Shown one piece after another: positions 15,857 through 23,962 of a stretch of DNA of 64,000 nucleotides. Each line of letters starts with the position of its first letter. The stretch's first letter is position 1. The stretch spans positions 1 to 64,000 of the forward strand of contig CAZJRQ010000004.1 in assembly GCA_964548535.1 (NCBI GenBank), given 5' to 3'. The DNA is from CAZJRQ01 sp964548535 (GTDB taxonomy: Bacteria > Bacillota > Clostridia > Oscillospirales > Ruminococcaceae). The notes below the pieces were generated by a model. That model was given only the letters and a program-made list of their open reading frames with translations, ran no database searches and was not told the DNA's origin. The translations under genes were made by a program, and so were the position numbers.

Positions 15857-15865
15857 ATTTTTTGA

Positions 15866-16345
15866 TTAATTTTTAACAAAAGCAATAGTATTAGTGCTAG
15901 CCCATGATGACTTATCCTCATCAGGAATTTCAGCCTTTTCAAATTTGCTTTCGTCCTCGTTATAAAGGTAAAGAGTATCGTTTTTTACGGATTTTGCAAC
16001 AGTACCTTGCTTTACATGTGCGCCATCATCGAATGTGTATACTATAAATATATAACATTCCTTGTCATTTACCTTTTTAGTTTCTTTATAGCCATACATC
16101 CACTCACCCTCTGCATCAGGGAAAAGTTTCTTTGACTTTTCAGCAACAAAGTTGAAAGAATCATAAGCCTCGTCAGGAAGTTTATTGAAAATTTCACCAT
16201 CAAGAGCCGAAGTGTCATTCTTATCAGCCTCTATAGCATCATTATTATTTAACTTTACAGTATCATTTTGATTTTGAGAATTGCCGCATGAACCAAGCAT
16301 AAATAGAGTGCAGATTGCTAATGAGCATAAAATATACCTTTTCAA
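15866..16345 (-). CDS. Putative lipoprotein
   Basis: A 159-aa protein with a lipoprotein signal peptide: KR at the start, a hydrophobic stretch and lipobox LGSC, so Cys20 would be lipidated. After an Asn/Asp-rich linker it has a compact domain (residues 55-150) with EAYDSFNFVAEKSKKLFPDAEGEWMYGYK. No family recognised. It would sit on the outer face of the membrane. Confidence 0.65.
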   Translation of the reverse strand: MKRYILCSLAICTLFMLGSCGNSQNQNDTVKLNNNDAIEADKNDTSALDGEIFNKLPDEAYDSFNFVAEKSKKLFPDAEGEWMYGYKETKKVNDKECYIFIVYTFDDGAHVKQGTVAKSVKNDTLYLYNEDESKFEKAEIPDEDKSSWASTNTIAFVKN

Positions 16346-16461
16346 AATGTTTTCCTCCTCAAATTTTGTTATCTTGTCTTTGTCTACATTTACACACGTT
16401 ATATATATCTAATATTTAAACTTCACGTCATTTTTACATAATTGTCTTACAACAATTTCAT

Positions 16462-16490
16462 AGTATATCATAACATCTATTATTTGTAAA
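16462..16490 (-). promoter_or_regulatory. Promoter of the lipoprotein gene
   Basis: Minus-strand TTTACA (16490-16485), 17-bp spacer, TATACT (16467-16462), giving a ~110-nt leader. The rest of the 16346-16703 gap is AT-rich; no clear sporulation-sigma promoter for dpaA could be assigned. Confidence 0.65.
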
Positions 16491-16703
16491 TGCTTTTTTT
16501 TATTTTGTAATTGAAAATAAACCTTTAGTACAAAACAACCACAATTGAAAACCTTTTCTTAGTCATTTTTAACAAAATAGATTGCAAATCAGTAACAAAG
16601 AGAATAATGTAAAATAAATAATTTTTTTATTGTTTGCACATTTAAGACTTGTCAGGAATATAATGTAAATGTAAGAAGGGCTGAGCGATAGGAGGATTTT
16701 TAT

Positions 16704-17570
16704 ATGAAAAAAACAGTTTTTTTATGCGTAGGCGGAGATGCAAGACAGATATATATGAGCAGAAAGCTTTCTGAATATGGTAAAGTATACACATACAAAA
16801 TTAATGATATATCTGATAAAGTAACAAGTTTAAGCAGCCTTGATATGATGCCTGAAAAAGCAAACGTACTTGTTCTTCCGATGATGACAAGTGAGATGAC
16901 AATTATTTCAAAGAAAGGCGAAGAAATTGAATGCAGTGAGTTAGTTCCTTGTCTTCGCAAAAATGCCATTGTTACAGGGGGCAGACTAAGCACGACGTTA
17001 ATTGAATATTTTTCAGCACTAGGTTTTGACGTTACCGACTTTTTTAAGCGGGAGGAGCTTGTTATAAAAAATTGCATTCCAACAGCTGAGGGTGCTTTGC
17101 AGATTGCTATGCAAGAGCTTGCTACAACTATTTTCGGAACTAAAGTACTTATTATTGGATTTGGCAGAGTTGCAAAAGCGACAGCAAAGCTATTTTCAGC
17201 ATGCAAGGCTGATGTTACTTGTACAGCAAGGAGTTTTTCAGCACTAGCAGAAGTTGAAAATGCAGGCTATAATGCTTTTCATTCAAAGGAGCTTTTGAAT
17301 CAAATTGAAAAATATAATGTGGTTATAAATACAGCACCAGCCCTTGTGATTAATGCCAAAATGCTCGAGCGTGTTTCAAAAGATACATTAATAATAGACC
17401 TAGCTTCAAGACCAGGCGGAGTAGATTTTGAAATTGCGGCGAAAATGAATAAGCGTGCTATTCAAGCATTAGCATTGCCAGGAAAAGTTGCCCCTATCAC
17501 CAGTGGAGAGATAATTTCAGATGCGGTGAACAATATAATAATTGAAAGGGGTGGAAAAAATGTCACTTAA
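16704..17570 (+). CDS. dpaA: Dipicolinate synthase subunit A
   Basis: DpaA (SpoVFA) with DpaB makes dipicolinic acid from dihydrodipicolinate in the mother cell during sporulation. The 288-aa protein starts MKKTVFLCVGGDARQIYMSR, has the Rossmann loop IIGFGRVAKATAKLF near 150-165, and DLASRPGGVDFEIAAKMNKRA near the C-terminus as in the family. AGGAGG precedes the start. It overlaps dpaB by 11 bp, so the subunits are coupled. Confidence 0.92.
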   Translation: MKKTVFLCVGGDARQIYMSRKLSEYGKVYTYKINDISDKVTSLSSLDMMPEKANVLVLPMMTSEMTIISKKGEEIECSELVPCLRKNAIVTGGRLSTTLIEYFSALGFDVTDFFKREELVIKNCIPTAEGALQIAMQELATTIFGTKVLIIGFGRVAKATAKLFSACKADVTCTARSFSALAEVENAGYNAFHSKELLNQIEKYNVVINTAPALVINAKMLERVSKDTLIIDLASRPGGVDFEIAAKMNKRAIQALALPGKVAPITSGEIISDAVNNIIIERGGKNVT

Positions 17571-18150
17571 GGGAGTTAAGGTTGGCTTTGCTTTGACAGG
17601 TTCATTTTGCACATTTGAAAAAGCATTTAAAGCCGCACAAGCCTTGATAGATACTGGAGCAGAAGTTTTTCCGATTATGTCGTTTAATGCAGCAAGTATT
17701 TCTACCCGATTTGGTACATCAGATGAACATGTAAGTAAACTAGAAGAAATTTGCGGACATAAAGTTATAAAAAAAATAGAGGATGCTGAACCAATAGGAC
17801 CGAAAAAAATGTTCGACATACTAATTATTGCACCATGTACAGCAAATACGATTGCAAAGCTTGCTTTGGGGATTACAGACGGTCCTGTAACAATGGCGGC
17901 AAAATCACATCTTCGAAACGGCAGTCCTGTGGTAATTGCGATTTCTACTAACGATGCGCTTGCTGGCTGTGCAAAGAATATTGGCATTTTGCAGAATTAT
18001 CGCAATTATTTCTTTGTACCGTATACTCAAGATAACTATAACACAAAGCCTAACTCTATTGTATCAGATTTTGATAAGATTGAAAAAACATTAGAGCAGG
18101 CACTAAAAAATCGCCAGTTACAGCCAGTTTTTATTTCAATTGAAAATTAA
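17560..18150 (+). CDS. dpaB: Dipicolinate synthase subunit B
   Basis: A flavoprotein-fold subunit of dipicolinate synthase (SpoVFB), 196 aa. It starts MSLKGVKVGFALTGSFCTF and carries the family segments IAPCTANTIAKLALGITDGPV and AKSHLRNGSPVVIAISTNDAL. The ATG at 17560 follows AAAGGGGTGG; the TTG at 17542 is less likely. It overlaps dpaA and is followed by a terminator, making a two-gene operon that indicates a spore former. Confidence 0.92.
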   Translation: MSLKGVKVGFALTGSFCTFEKAFKAAQALIDTGAEVFPIMSFNAASISTRFGTSDEHVSKLEEICGHKVIKKIEDAEPIGPKKMFDILIIAPCTANTIAKLALGITDGPVTMAAKSHLRNGSPVVIAISTNDALAGCAKNIGILQNYRNYFFVPYTQDNYNTKPNSIVSDFDKIEKTLEQALKNRQLQPVFISIEN

Positions 18151-18160
18151 TAAATTATAA

Positions 18161-18197
18161 AACGGAGCTTATTTTATAGGCTCCGTTACTTGTTTTT
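18161..18197 (+). terminator. Terminator of dpaAB
   Basis: AACGGAGC/GGCTCCGTT stem with a T-rich tail ten bases after the dpaB stop. Confidence 0.75.
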
Positions 18198-18223
18198 ATT
18201 ATAATGACGAATTAGAATTTTCG

Positions 18224-18252
18224 TTGACTTTTACATTTTTTTATTGTATAAT
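18224..18252 (+). promoter_or_regulatory. Promoter of the lipoprotein-ydcF pair
   Basis: TTGACT (18224-18229), 17-bp spacer, TATAAT (18247-18252). Confidence 0.7.
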
Positions 18253-18321
18253 TAAATTAGTTTAGAGAAATAGACAAATTGTAAATTATACGTTTTCATT
18301 TAAAAGCAAAGGAGATAAAAC

Positions 18322-19134
18322 ATGAAAAATAAAATTTTCCTTGCGGCAATAGCTGCATTAACAGCAGTAACTCTTACCGCTTGTGGTGAAGTTGATACAG
18401 ACGACAACAACTCAAAAGCTAGTTCAAAAGCTGCACAAAGTACAACCGATACTGAAAATGTAACAAGTCAAGTTGTAACAGATGCAGACATAAACACTGA
18501 TATAACTAATGTTTCCGAAGATGATACTACAACACCAGATATAACTAGTGATGAAAATTCTTCTGATGAAATAGATTCTCAGACTTCTGCACAATCTACT
18601 GATGTAAAGCTAATTACAGGGATTTTCCTTGAGTCTATAAATGGTGCAAAGTCAAATTATGTTATTTATAATGATAGTACAAAGAGTATAATTTCAATTG
18701 ACGGTTCATATAACGTACCGATTGATATTGCTCAAAAGGATACTGGAATTTTGGTTAGTCGTGGCGGAGTAAGTGACGAAACTGAGTATGTTCCATATAC
18801 TGATGACGGTACTTCAATTGAGTTTACATACGGCGACAAAACTTATGTGTGGACTAGAATTGATTATATCCCAGTTTCAGGTTCATTCAATGAGGTCGAC
18901 TCAGAGGGTACAATTTTAGGTAACTGGACATTCAATTCTGACGGAACAGGCACAGTTACAGATTCTGAAACTCAAACTTCGGAAGTAGTAACATATACTC
19001 AAACTGCATCTGAATTTGTTGTTTCAAAAGTTTCAACTGGTGATAAAACAACATATAGCTATACGTTTGACGGAACTACTCTTGTTTTAACTAGTAGTGA
19101 TGAAACAATAACACTTATGACCAGTGGATCATAA
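18322..19134 (+). CDS. Secreted lipoprotein of unknown function
   Basis: A 270-aa protein with a lipoprotein signal peptide ending LTAC (Cys21), a long Ser/Thr/Asp-rich linker (about 25-90) and a beta-rich C-terminal part. The latter has two lipocalin-like strands sets, including GNWTFNSDGTGTVTDSETQ and TYSYTFDGTTLVLTS, a pattern seen in small lipocalin-like/DUF5640-type domains of Clostridia. It precedes ydcF by one base, so the two are probably co-translated. The role is not known. Confidence 0.65.
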   Translation: MKNKIFLAAIAALTAVTLTACGEVDTDDNNSKASSKAAQSTTDTENVTSQVVTDADINTDITNVSEDDTTTPDITSDENSSDEIDSQTSAQSTDVKLITGIFLESINGAKSNYVIYNDSTKSIISIDGSYNVPIDIAQKDTGILVSRGGVSDETEYVPYTDDGTSIEFTYGDKTYVWTRIDYIPVSGSFNEVDSEGTILGNWTFNSDGTGTVTDSETQTSEVVTYTQTASEFVVSKVSTGDKTTYSYTFDGTTLVLTSSDETITLMTSGS

Positions 19135-19135
19135 A

Positions 19136-19891
19136 ATGAGTTTTAGACACATTGTTATAGTACTTGAGTTAGCTTTGCTTTTTATTTTCTTTGCACCATT
19201 ACCAATTGTAAATGCTGGGAATATATTTGGAATTATAGTGTCATTGATTTTGATAATTATTACAGCAAATTGGAGGGGATTCAAAGATTTAATTTGCAAA
19301 ATATGGCAGGTGACAGGCGGAAAGATTAGCTTGTTGGCAGTAAGTCTTTTAATTGTGGCAGGACTTATTTATGTTACTGTGCTGTCTGTCAATATGTATA
19401 AAGCAATGAGAAATAAGCCTGAAAAGTGTGATATTGTGGTAGTTCTTGGTTGCAAAGTTAATGGAGAGACACCATCTAGAATGCTGCGGCGACGTCTTGA
19501 TGCGGCGTATGAATATATGGATAAAAATTCTGATGTTATGTGTATCGTGTCAGGCGGGCAGGGTAGTGACGAGGCAATAAGCGAGGCGCAGGCTATGGAA
19601 ACCTATATGTTAGGTAAAGGAATTGATAAGTCACGTATTATAAAGGAAGACCAGTCAACATCGACTGAAGAGAACATTGAAAACTCAATGAAGATTTTAG
19701 ATGAGCTAGGTTTAAAGCACAACATAACAATTGTGACGGACGGTTTTCACCAGTACCGAGCTAGTCTAATAGCTAAAAAGCATGGTGTTAATGAAGTTCA
19801 CGCAATTTCAGCAGAAACTGAACCGAGATTTATTTTCACATATTGGGTGAGAGAATGGTTTGGCATAGCAAAACAGCAGATTCTAGGTTAA
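19136..19891 (+). CDS. YdcF/SanA-type DUF218 membrane protein
   Basis: Two or three N-terminal membrane helices (residues 1-90) are followed by a DUF218 domain: DIVVVLGCKVNGETPSRML, IVSGGQGSDEAISEAQAM, DQSTSTEENIENS and VTDGFHQYRASLIAKKHG. Related proteins (SanA, ElyC, YdcF) act in envelope maintenance. I chose the ATG at 19136, right after the preceding stop, over a GTG at 19124 that overlaps it. Confidence 0.8.
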   Translation: MSFRHIVIVLELALLFIFFAPLPIVNAGNIFGIIVSLILIIITANWRGFKDLICKIWQVTGGKISLLAVSLLIVAGLIYVTVLSVNMYKAMRNKPEKCDIVVVLGCKVNGETPSRMLRRRLDAAYEYMDKNSDVMCIVSGGQGSDEAISEAQAMETYMLGKGIDKSRIIKEDQSTSTEENIENSMKILDELGLKHNITIVTDGFHQYRASLIAKKHGVNEVHAISAETEPRFIFTYWVREWFGIAKQQILG

Positions 19892-19903
19892 TAAAAAATA
19901 ATA

Positions 19904-19942
19904 GCGACCTTTTGATTATAAAAATCAGAAGGTCGCTTTTTT
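19904..19942 (+). terminator. Terminator after ydcF-like gene
   Basis: GCGACCTTTTGAT/ATCAGAAGGTCGC stem and six T. Confidence 0.8.
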
Positions 19943-20070
19943 GTAATATTATTGAAAAATACATCGTTATTTATATTATAAAAAAATTTTAAAATTGGGG
20001 TTGCAATTCATTTTATATCATGTTATCATCTAAGAAGACCGGTCAATATAATAACTTGAAAGGATAAAAT

Positions 20071-20526
20071 ATGAATTGTATAATTGAAAAAATGCCATCG
20101 TATAATATAGTGTTTATTAGAAGAGTTGGCGAATATGGTATTGGCAACAATCAAACAATGGAGGAGCTGAAACAATTTGCGAAACAAAATAATCTTTTGA
20201 ATGATAAATCAATAATATTAGGAATAGCACAAGATAATCCTGAATTAACAGAAGCAAGTGAATGCAGATATGATGCTTGTTTAGTTGTAGCTGATGATTT
20301 TGAGTTTGATAATAAAACCTTACAGAAATCTGAAATTTCGGGAGGAAAGTATTTAGTTTTCACAATTAATCATACTCAACAAGAAGTTGAGAAAGCATGG
20401 AGTATGATGTTCATAGAGTTAGAAAATTTAGATTGTAAGATTGATGTATCAAGACCGATTTTGGAAAGATACGCATCTGAAAAATTAAAAGAACATAAAT
20501 GTGAGATCTGTATTCCTATATTATAA
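20071..20526 (+). CDS. Stand-alone GyrI-like effector-binding domain protein
   Basis: A 151-aa protein resembling the GyrI/Rob/BmrR small-molecule binding fold (AraC_E_bind). It starts with IEKMPSYNIVFIRRVGEYG, has YDACLVVADDFEFD in the middle and ends CEICIPIL, which is typical of the domain's last strand. There is no DNA-binding domain. Related stand-alone forms bind or hydrolyse toxic ligands or act as gyrase inhibitors. Monocistronic; a terminator follows. Confidence 0.75.
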   Translation: MNCIIEKMPSYNIVFIRRVGEYGIGNNQTMEELKQFAKQNNLLNDKSIILGIAQDNPELTEASECRYDACLVVADDFEFDNKTLQKSEISGGKYLVFTINHTQQEVEKAWSMMFIELENLDCKIDVSRPILERYASEKLKEHKCEICIPIL

Positions 20527-20539
20527 TTATAAAAATAAA

Positions 20540-20579
20540 AAACAAGCTCAGTCAAATTTAATTTTGACTGAGCTTGTTT
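20540..20579. terminator. Bidirectional terminator between GyrI-like gene and leuA
   Basis: A 15-bp AAACAAGCTCAGTC/GACTGAGCTTGTTT stem with flanking A and T runs. Confidence 0.8.
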
Positions 20580-20640
20580 GTGTATAGATTTTCGAAATTC
20601 AGGCTGAAAAAATTCGTGCTTAAAACACAGCTTTAAAATG

Positions 20641-22308
20641 TTAATCTCTTAAAATATGATTAATGGCAGATAGCAAAGCGTTGATTGAGGATACAATAAT
20701 GTCAGTATCTCTGCCAGCACCCCAAACAGTTTTTCCGTTAGCCGAAATTCCAACATAGGATACAGCTTCAGAAGTTGAGTGACGCTCAATTGCGTGTTCT
20801 TGATAATTCTCGATAGTAAAATCTAGTGGGATTGCCATTTTCAAAGCACTTGCCACAGCGTCTAGTCTGCCGTTTCCGATAGCCGAGTAAACTTTAGTTT
20901 CTTTGCCAGGAATTTCAACAGTAATTTCAGTAGCAATTTTGCCCTCAGGCTGTTGCTTAAAATGAGATTCAATCACGTTTATAGGTGATTTTACATTAAG
21001 ATAATCTTTGTTGAAAATTTCAAAAATTTCATCAGGCATTAATTCCTTGTGCAAATGATCAGAATGTCCCTTAATTGCATAACCGAAATTCTCTCTCATC
21101 TTAGCGGGCAAATCATAGCCATACTTAGTTTGCATTAAATATCCAATTCCGCCTTTGCCTGACTGTGAATTAATTCTGATAACATCAGTTTCATACTCGC
21201 GTCCAACGTCCTTAGGGTCAATTGGTAGATATGGTACATTCCAATGTTCAGGATCTTTTTCTTCACGCCATTTAATACCCTTAGCAATTGCGTCTTGATG
21301 TGAGCCAGAAAAGGCAGCGAATACCAAACGTCCAGCATAAGGACTTCTATCGTAAACCTTCATACGAGTAACTCTCTCGTAAATTTCAACAAGAGCAGGC
21401 ATATCTGTAAAGTCAAGCTCAGGATTTACGCCTTGAGAATACATATTCATAGCCAAAGTAACGATGTCAACATTACCGGTTCTCTCACCATTTCCAAAGC
21501 AAGTACCTTCGATTCTGTCAGCGCCAGCCAAAATTCCCAACTCAGCGTCAGAAATTGCACAACCTCTATCATTGTGCGGATGAAGTGAAACAATGATGTT
21601 TTCACGATTGTTTAGATTTTTGCACATATACTCAATCTGCGAAGCGTAAACGTGAGGCATTGACATCTCAACAGTTACAGGCAAATTCATGATAACCTTG
21701 TTGTCAGCAGTTGGCTGCCAAACATCAATAACTCTGTTGCAGATTTCAAGCGCGAACTCAACCTCAGTTCCAGTAAAGCTCTCAGGTGAATATTCAAACG
21801 CAAAGTTACCCTCAGTTTTTGCCTTGTATTCATTAAGCAATTTTGCTCCAGTAACAGCAATTTCAATAATTTCTTCTTTGGATTTTCTGAAAACCTGCTC
21901 ACGCTGAGCCACTGAAGTAGAATTATATAGATGTACTATAGCGTTTTTACAGCCCTTTAGTGCCTCAAAAGTCTTCTTAATAATATGTTCTCTTGATTGA
22001 GTTAGAACCTGAATTCGAACATCATCAGGAATCATATCACGCTCAATCAAAGTACGGCAGAATTCATATTCAGTTTCAGAAGCAGCTGGAAAACCAATTT
22101 CGATATCCTTAAAGCCCATTTTCACCAAATGCTCAAAAAACTCCAATTTTTCATCCAAACTCATAGGAATAATCAAAGACTGATTGCCATCTCTAAGGTC
22201 AACTGAACACCACATTGGTGCTTTTTCGATGTATTCTTTTTTAGTCCAGTCCAAACATTCGACAGGCGGCATAAAATATCCGCGTTTGTATTTATTAAAG
22301 TTATTCAT
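20641..22308 (-). CDS. leuA: 2-isopropylmalate synthase, long type
   Basis: LeuA condenses 2-oxoisovalerate with acetyl-CoA, the first step to leucine. The 555-aa protein belongs to the long form (MPPVECLDWTKKEYIEKAPMWCSVDLRDGNQSL). It has the metal-binding HPHNDRG region, EGTCFGNGERTGNVD, and a C-terminal regulatory domain (from about 440) that binds leucine in relatives. The start follows AGGAGG. The gene lies under a Leu T-box, with a 35-codon ORF between leader and leuA. Confidence 0.93.
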   Translation of the reverse strand: MNNFNKYKRGYFMPPVECLDWTKKEYIEKAPMWCSVDLRDGNQSLIIPMSLDEKLEFFEHLVKMGFKDIEIGFPAASETEYEFCRTLIERDMIPDDVRIQVLTQSREHIIKKTFEALKGCKNAIVHLYNSTSVAQREQVFRKSKEEIIEIAVTGAKLLNEYKAKTEGNFAFEYSPESFTGTEVEFALEICNRVIDVWQPTADNKVIMNLPVTVEMSMPHVYASQIEYMCKNLNNRENIIVSLHPHNDRGCAISDAELGILAGADRIEGTCFGNGERTGNVDIVTLAMNMYSQGVNPELDFTDMPALVEIYERVTRMKVYDRSPYAGRLVFAAFSGSHQDAIAKGIKWREEKDPEHWNVPYLPIDPKDVGREYETDVIRINSQSGKGGIGYLMQTKYGYDLPAKMRENFGYAIKGHSDHLHKELMPDEIFEIFNKDYLNVKSPINVIESHFKQQPEGKIATEITVEIPGKETKVYSAIGNGRLDAVASALKMAIPLDFTIENYQEHAIERHSTSEAVSYVGISANGKTVWGAGRDTDIIVSSINALLSAINHILRD

Positions 22309-22380
22309 AAAAACTTCCTCCTAGTATAGCAGGAAAATCCTGCATTGAATTTTGAAAATATAGTTGTGTTAATTGTCAAG

Positions 22381-22488
22381 CTATTTTGCAAAGGCAATTA
22401 GATATAAAAATTCATTTAAACTACGAAGTCGTTCAACCAACCCATTTTTATAAAAACTTGCGAAACTATTAAAATAAACCATGCTCAT
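22381..22488 (-). CDS. Small ORF between Leu T-box and leuA (35 aa)
   Basis: ATG at 22488 follows AAGGAGGGG with ideal spacing; the ORF ends in TAG at 22381. The peptide has aromatic and leucine-rich segments (LRSLNEFLYLIAFAK at the end). It lies after the T-box terminator and 72 bp before leuA, so it would be made whenever leuA is. It may be a leader, a coupling device or a small protein; no family recognised. Confidence 0.4.
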   Translation of the reverse strand: MSMVYFNSFASFYKNGLVERLRSLNEFLYLIAFAK

Positions 22489-22525
22489 AATTGCCCCTCC
22501 TTAAATCTTATAAATTATAAATATA

Positions 22526-22914
22526 AAAAGCCCGTCTCTCATATAATACAAGAGACGAGCATATACCCGTGTTACCACTCTAATTCATGTATAGATCACG
22601 CTATACACCTTAACCACATCAAACAATGTGTCGCTATGTAACGGTAGCTGCCGTGTGAAGTTACTTGAGTTTTTCACTGCACCTGCTCAGGGACGAGTTA
22701 TAACATAAAATCGGTACTGTCTTACACCAATCGACAGCTCTCTGAAACTGAAAATATGCTTTGTTTCCCATCAACGCATTTTAATATTTAGAATCCTACT
22801 TAAGCATCGCAAATTTAATATAATTCAAGATAACAATTTATTCTGCTTGTATTAAAGTCACAAGACTGTAATAAGTAGGTGTTATAATTATATCAAACAA
22901 ATAAATGTTGATTT
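22526..22914 (-). promoter_or_regulatory. T-box leader, leucine specific
   Basis: Read on the minus strand: GATGGGAAAC in stem I, AGAGAG, GGTGTAAG, specifier CTC (complement of 22695-22697) before CTGAG, T-box AGTGGTAACACGGG, and a terminator (22560-22526) with AGACGAG-type arms GCTCGTCTCTTG/GAGAGACGGGC. Uncharged tRNA-Leu should allow leuA expression. Confidence 0.9.
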
Positions 22915-22920
22915 ATTATT

Positions 22921-22949
22921 ATTATATTACATACAAAAGTTTTTGTCAA
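22921..22949 (-). promoter_or_regulatory. Promoter of the leuA leader
   Basis: Minus-strand TTGACA (22949-22944), 17-bp spacer, TATAAT (22926-22921). About 130 nt separate the start from the recognisable T-box stem I. Confidence 0.75.
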
Positions 22950-23066
22950 TGCTGTTCATATTTTTTTTACAATCAGCGGATTATCTTTATACAATAATAC
23001 AAATCTAATCTTTTAGTATTGTATATATGTTATGAAATTTTTAAGAAATACGTAAGGTAAATATCA

Positions 23067-23095
23067 TTGACAAATGCAATATATAGGTCTATAAT
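23067..23095 (+). promoter_or_regulatory. Promoter of the PIG-L/YfhO operon
   Basis: TTGACA (23067-23072), 17-bp spacer, TATAAT (23090-23095), the full consensus. Confidence 0.85.
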
Positions 23096-23193
23096 GAAAC
23101 ATGCAGTAAATTCTTAATTTATGCGTATAATATTATATAGATATATAGATATAAATAAAAAGTGTAGAACAAATTATAAAGGAGATTTCTTAA

Positions 23194-23946
23194 ATGACTA
23201 AGCATAAAAAAGCGGCATTAATTAAAGCAGCAGTTATTTTAGCGGTTGCTATAGTTTTATGTTCGTCTGCTCGAATTATATATGTTGAGGCTGTTACATA
23301 TGTGGCATATAATGTTAAACCACTAGAAAATAGCCAGATTACGGCAGCTGGAGCAAATAGTACTGACAAGCTAATGATTGTTGCTCATCCCGATGACGAA
23401 ACCCTGTGGGGAGGCGGTCATTTAATGGACGGCGGATATCTAGTAGTATGCGTTACCAACGGCAGAAATGAAAAGCGTTCTGAGGAGTTTAAAAAGGTAG
23501 TAGAAACTTCAGGAAATAAATATTTAATGTTATCATATCCTGATAAGATAGCCAGAAGACGTGACGATTGGCAAAAGGTTCGCAGCGGTATAATTGAAGA
23601 TTTGAGAAAAGTAATGGAATACAAACAATGGGACTTGATTGCAACTCATAATAAGAATGGTGAATATGGTCATATTCATCATCAATTAGTTCATAAGTTT
23701 GTTACTGATATTTATCAGCAGGATGAAATTGATACAAGACTTTATTGTTTTGGGAAATATTTCACAAAATCCAAACTGGCATCGGCAAAGAGTACTTTAA
23801 CTCCAATATCTGCTCAGCAATTAAAGTTTAAAGAAAAATTGGAAAAAATATATATTTCTCAAACAGATACTGTACAAAAGCTTGGACATATGAACGATTA
23901 TGAGATGTGGGAGATTTATGATGAGCCACTATTCACAATTAACTAA
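23194..23946 (+). CDS. PIG-L family (LmbE-like) deacetylase, membrane anchored
   Basis: PIG-L enzymes remove N-acetyl groups from GlcNAc-type substrates using zinc. The 250-aa protein has an N-terminal membrane helix (about 9-28) and then the zinc motif AHPDDE (64-69), with the third ligand region HNKNGEYGHIHHQLVH near 155-170. The domain would be outside the cell. It is followed 17 bp later by a YfhO-type glycosyltransferase-like protein, which suggests a shared role in surface glycan modification. Confidence 0.85.
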   Translation: MTKHKKAALIKAAVILAVAIVLCSSARIIYVEAVTYVAYNVKPLENSQITAAGANSTDKLMIVAHPDDETLWGGGHLMDGGYLVVCVTNGRNEKRSEEFKKVVETSGNKYLMLSYPDKIARRRDDWQKVRSGIIEDLRKVMEYKQWDLIATHNKNGEYGHIHHQLVHKFVTDIYQQDEIDTRLYCFGKYFTKSKLASAKSTLTPISAQQLKFKEKLEKIYISQTDTVQKLGHMNDYEMWEIYDEPLFTIN

Positions 23947-23962
23947 TTGAGGAGGATTCTGC

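Noticed and set aside
16620..16703. Sigma-K or sigma-E promoter for dpaAB
   Set aside because: Sporulation control is expected, but no sequence fits the known -35/-10 patterns well enough to report.
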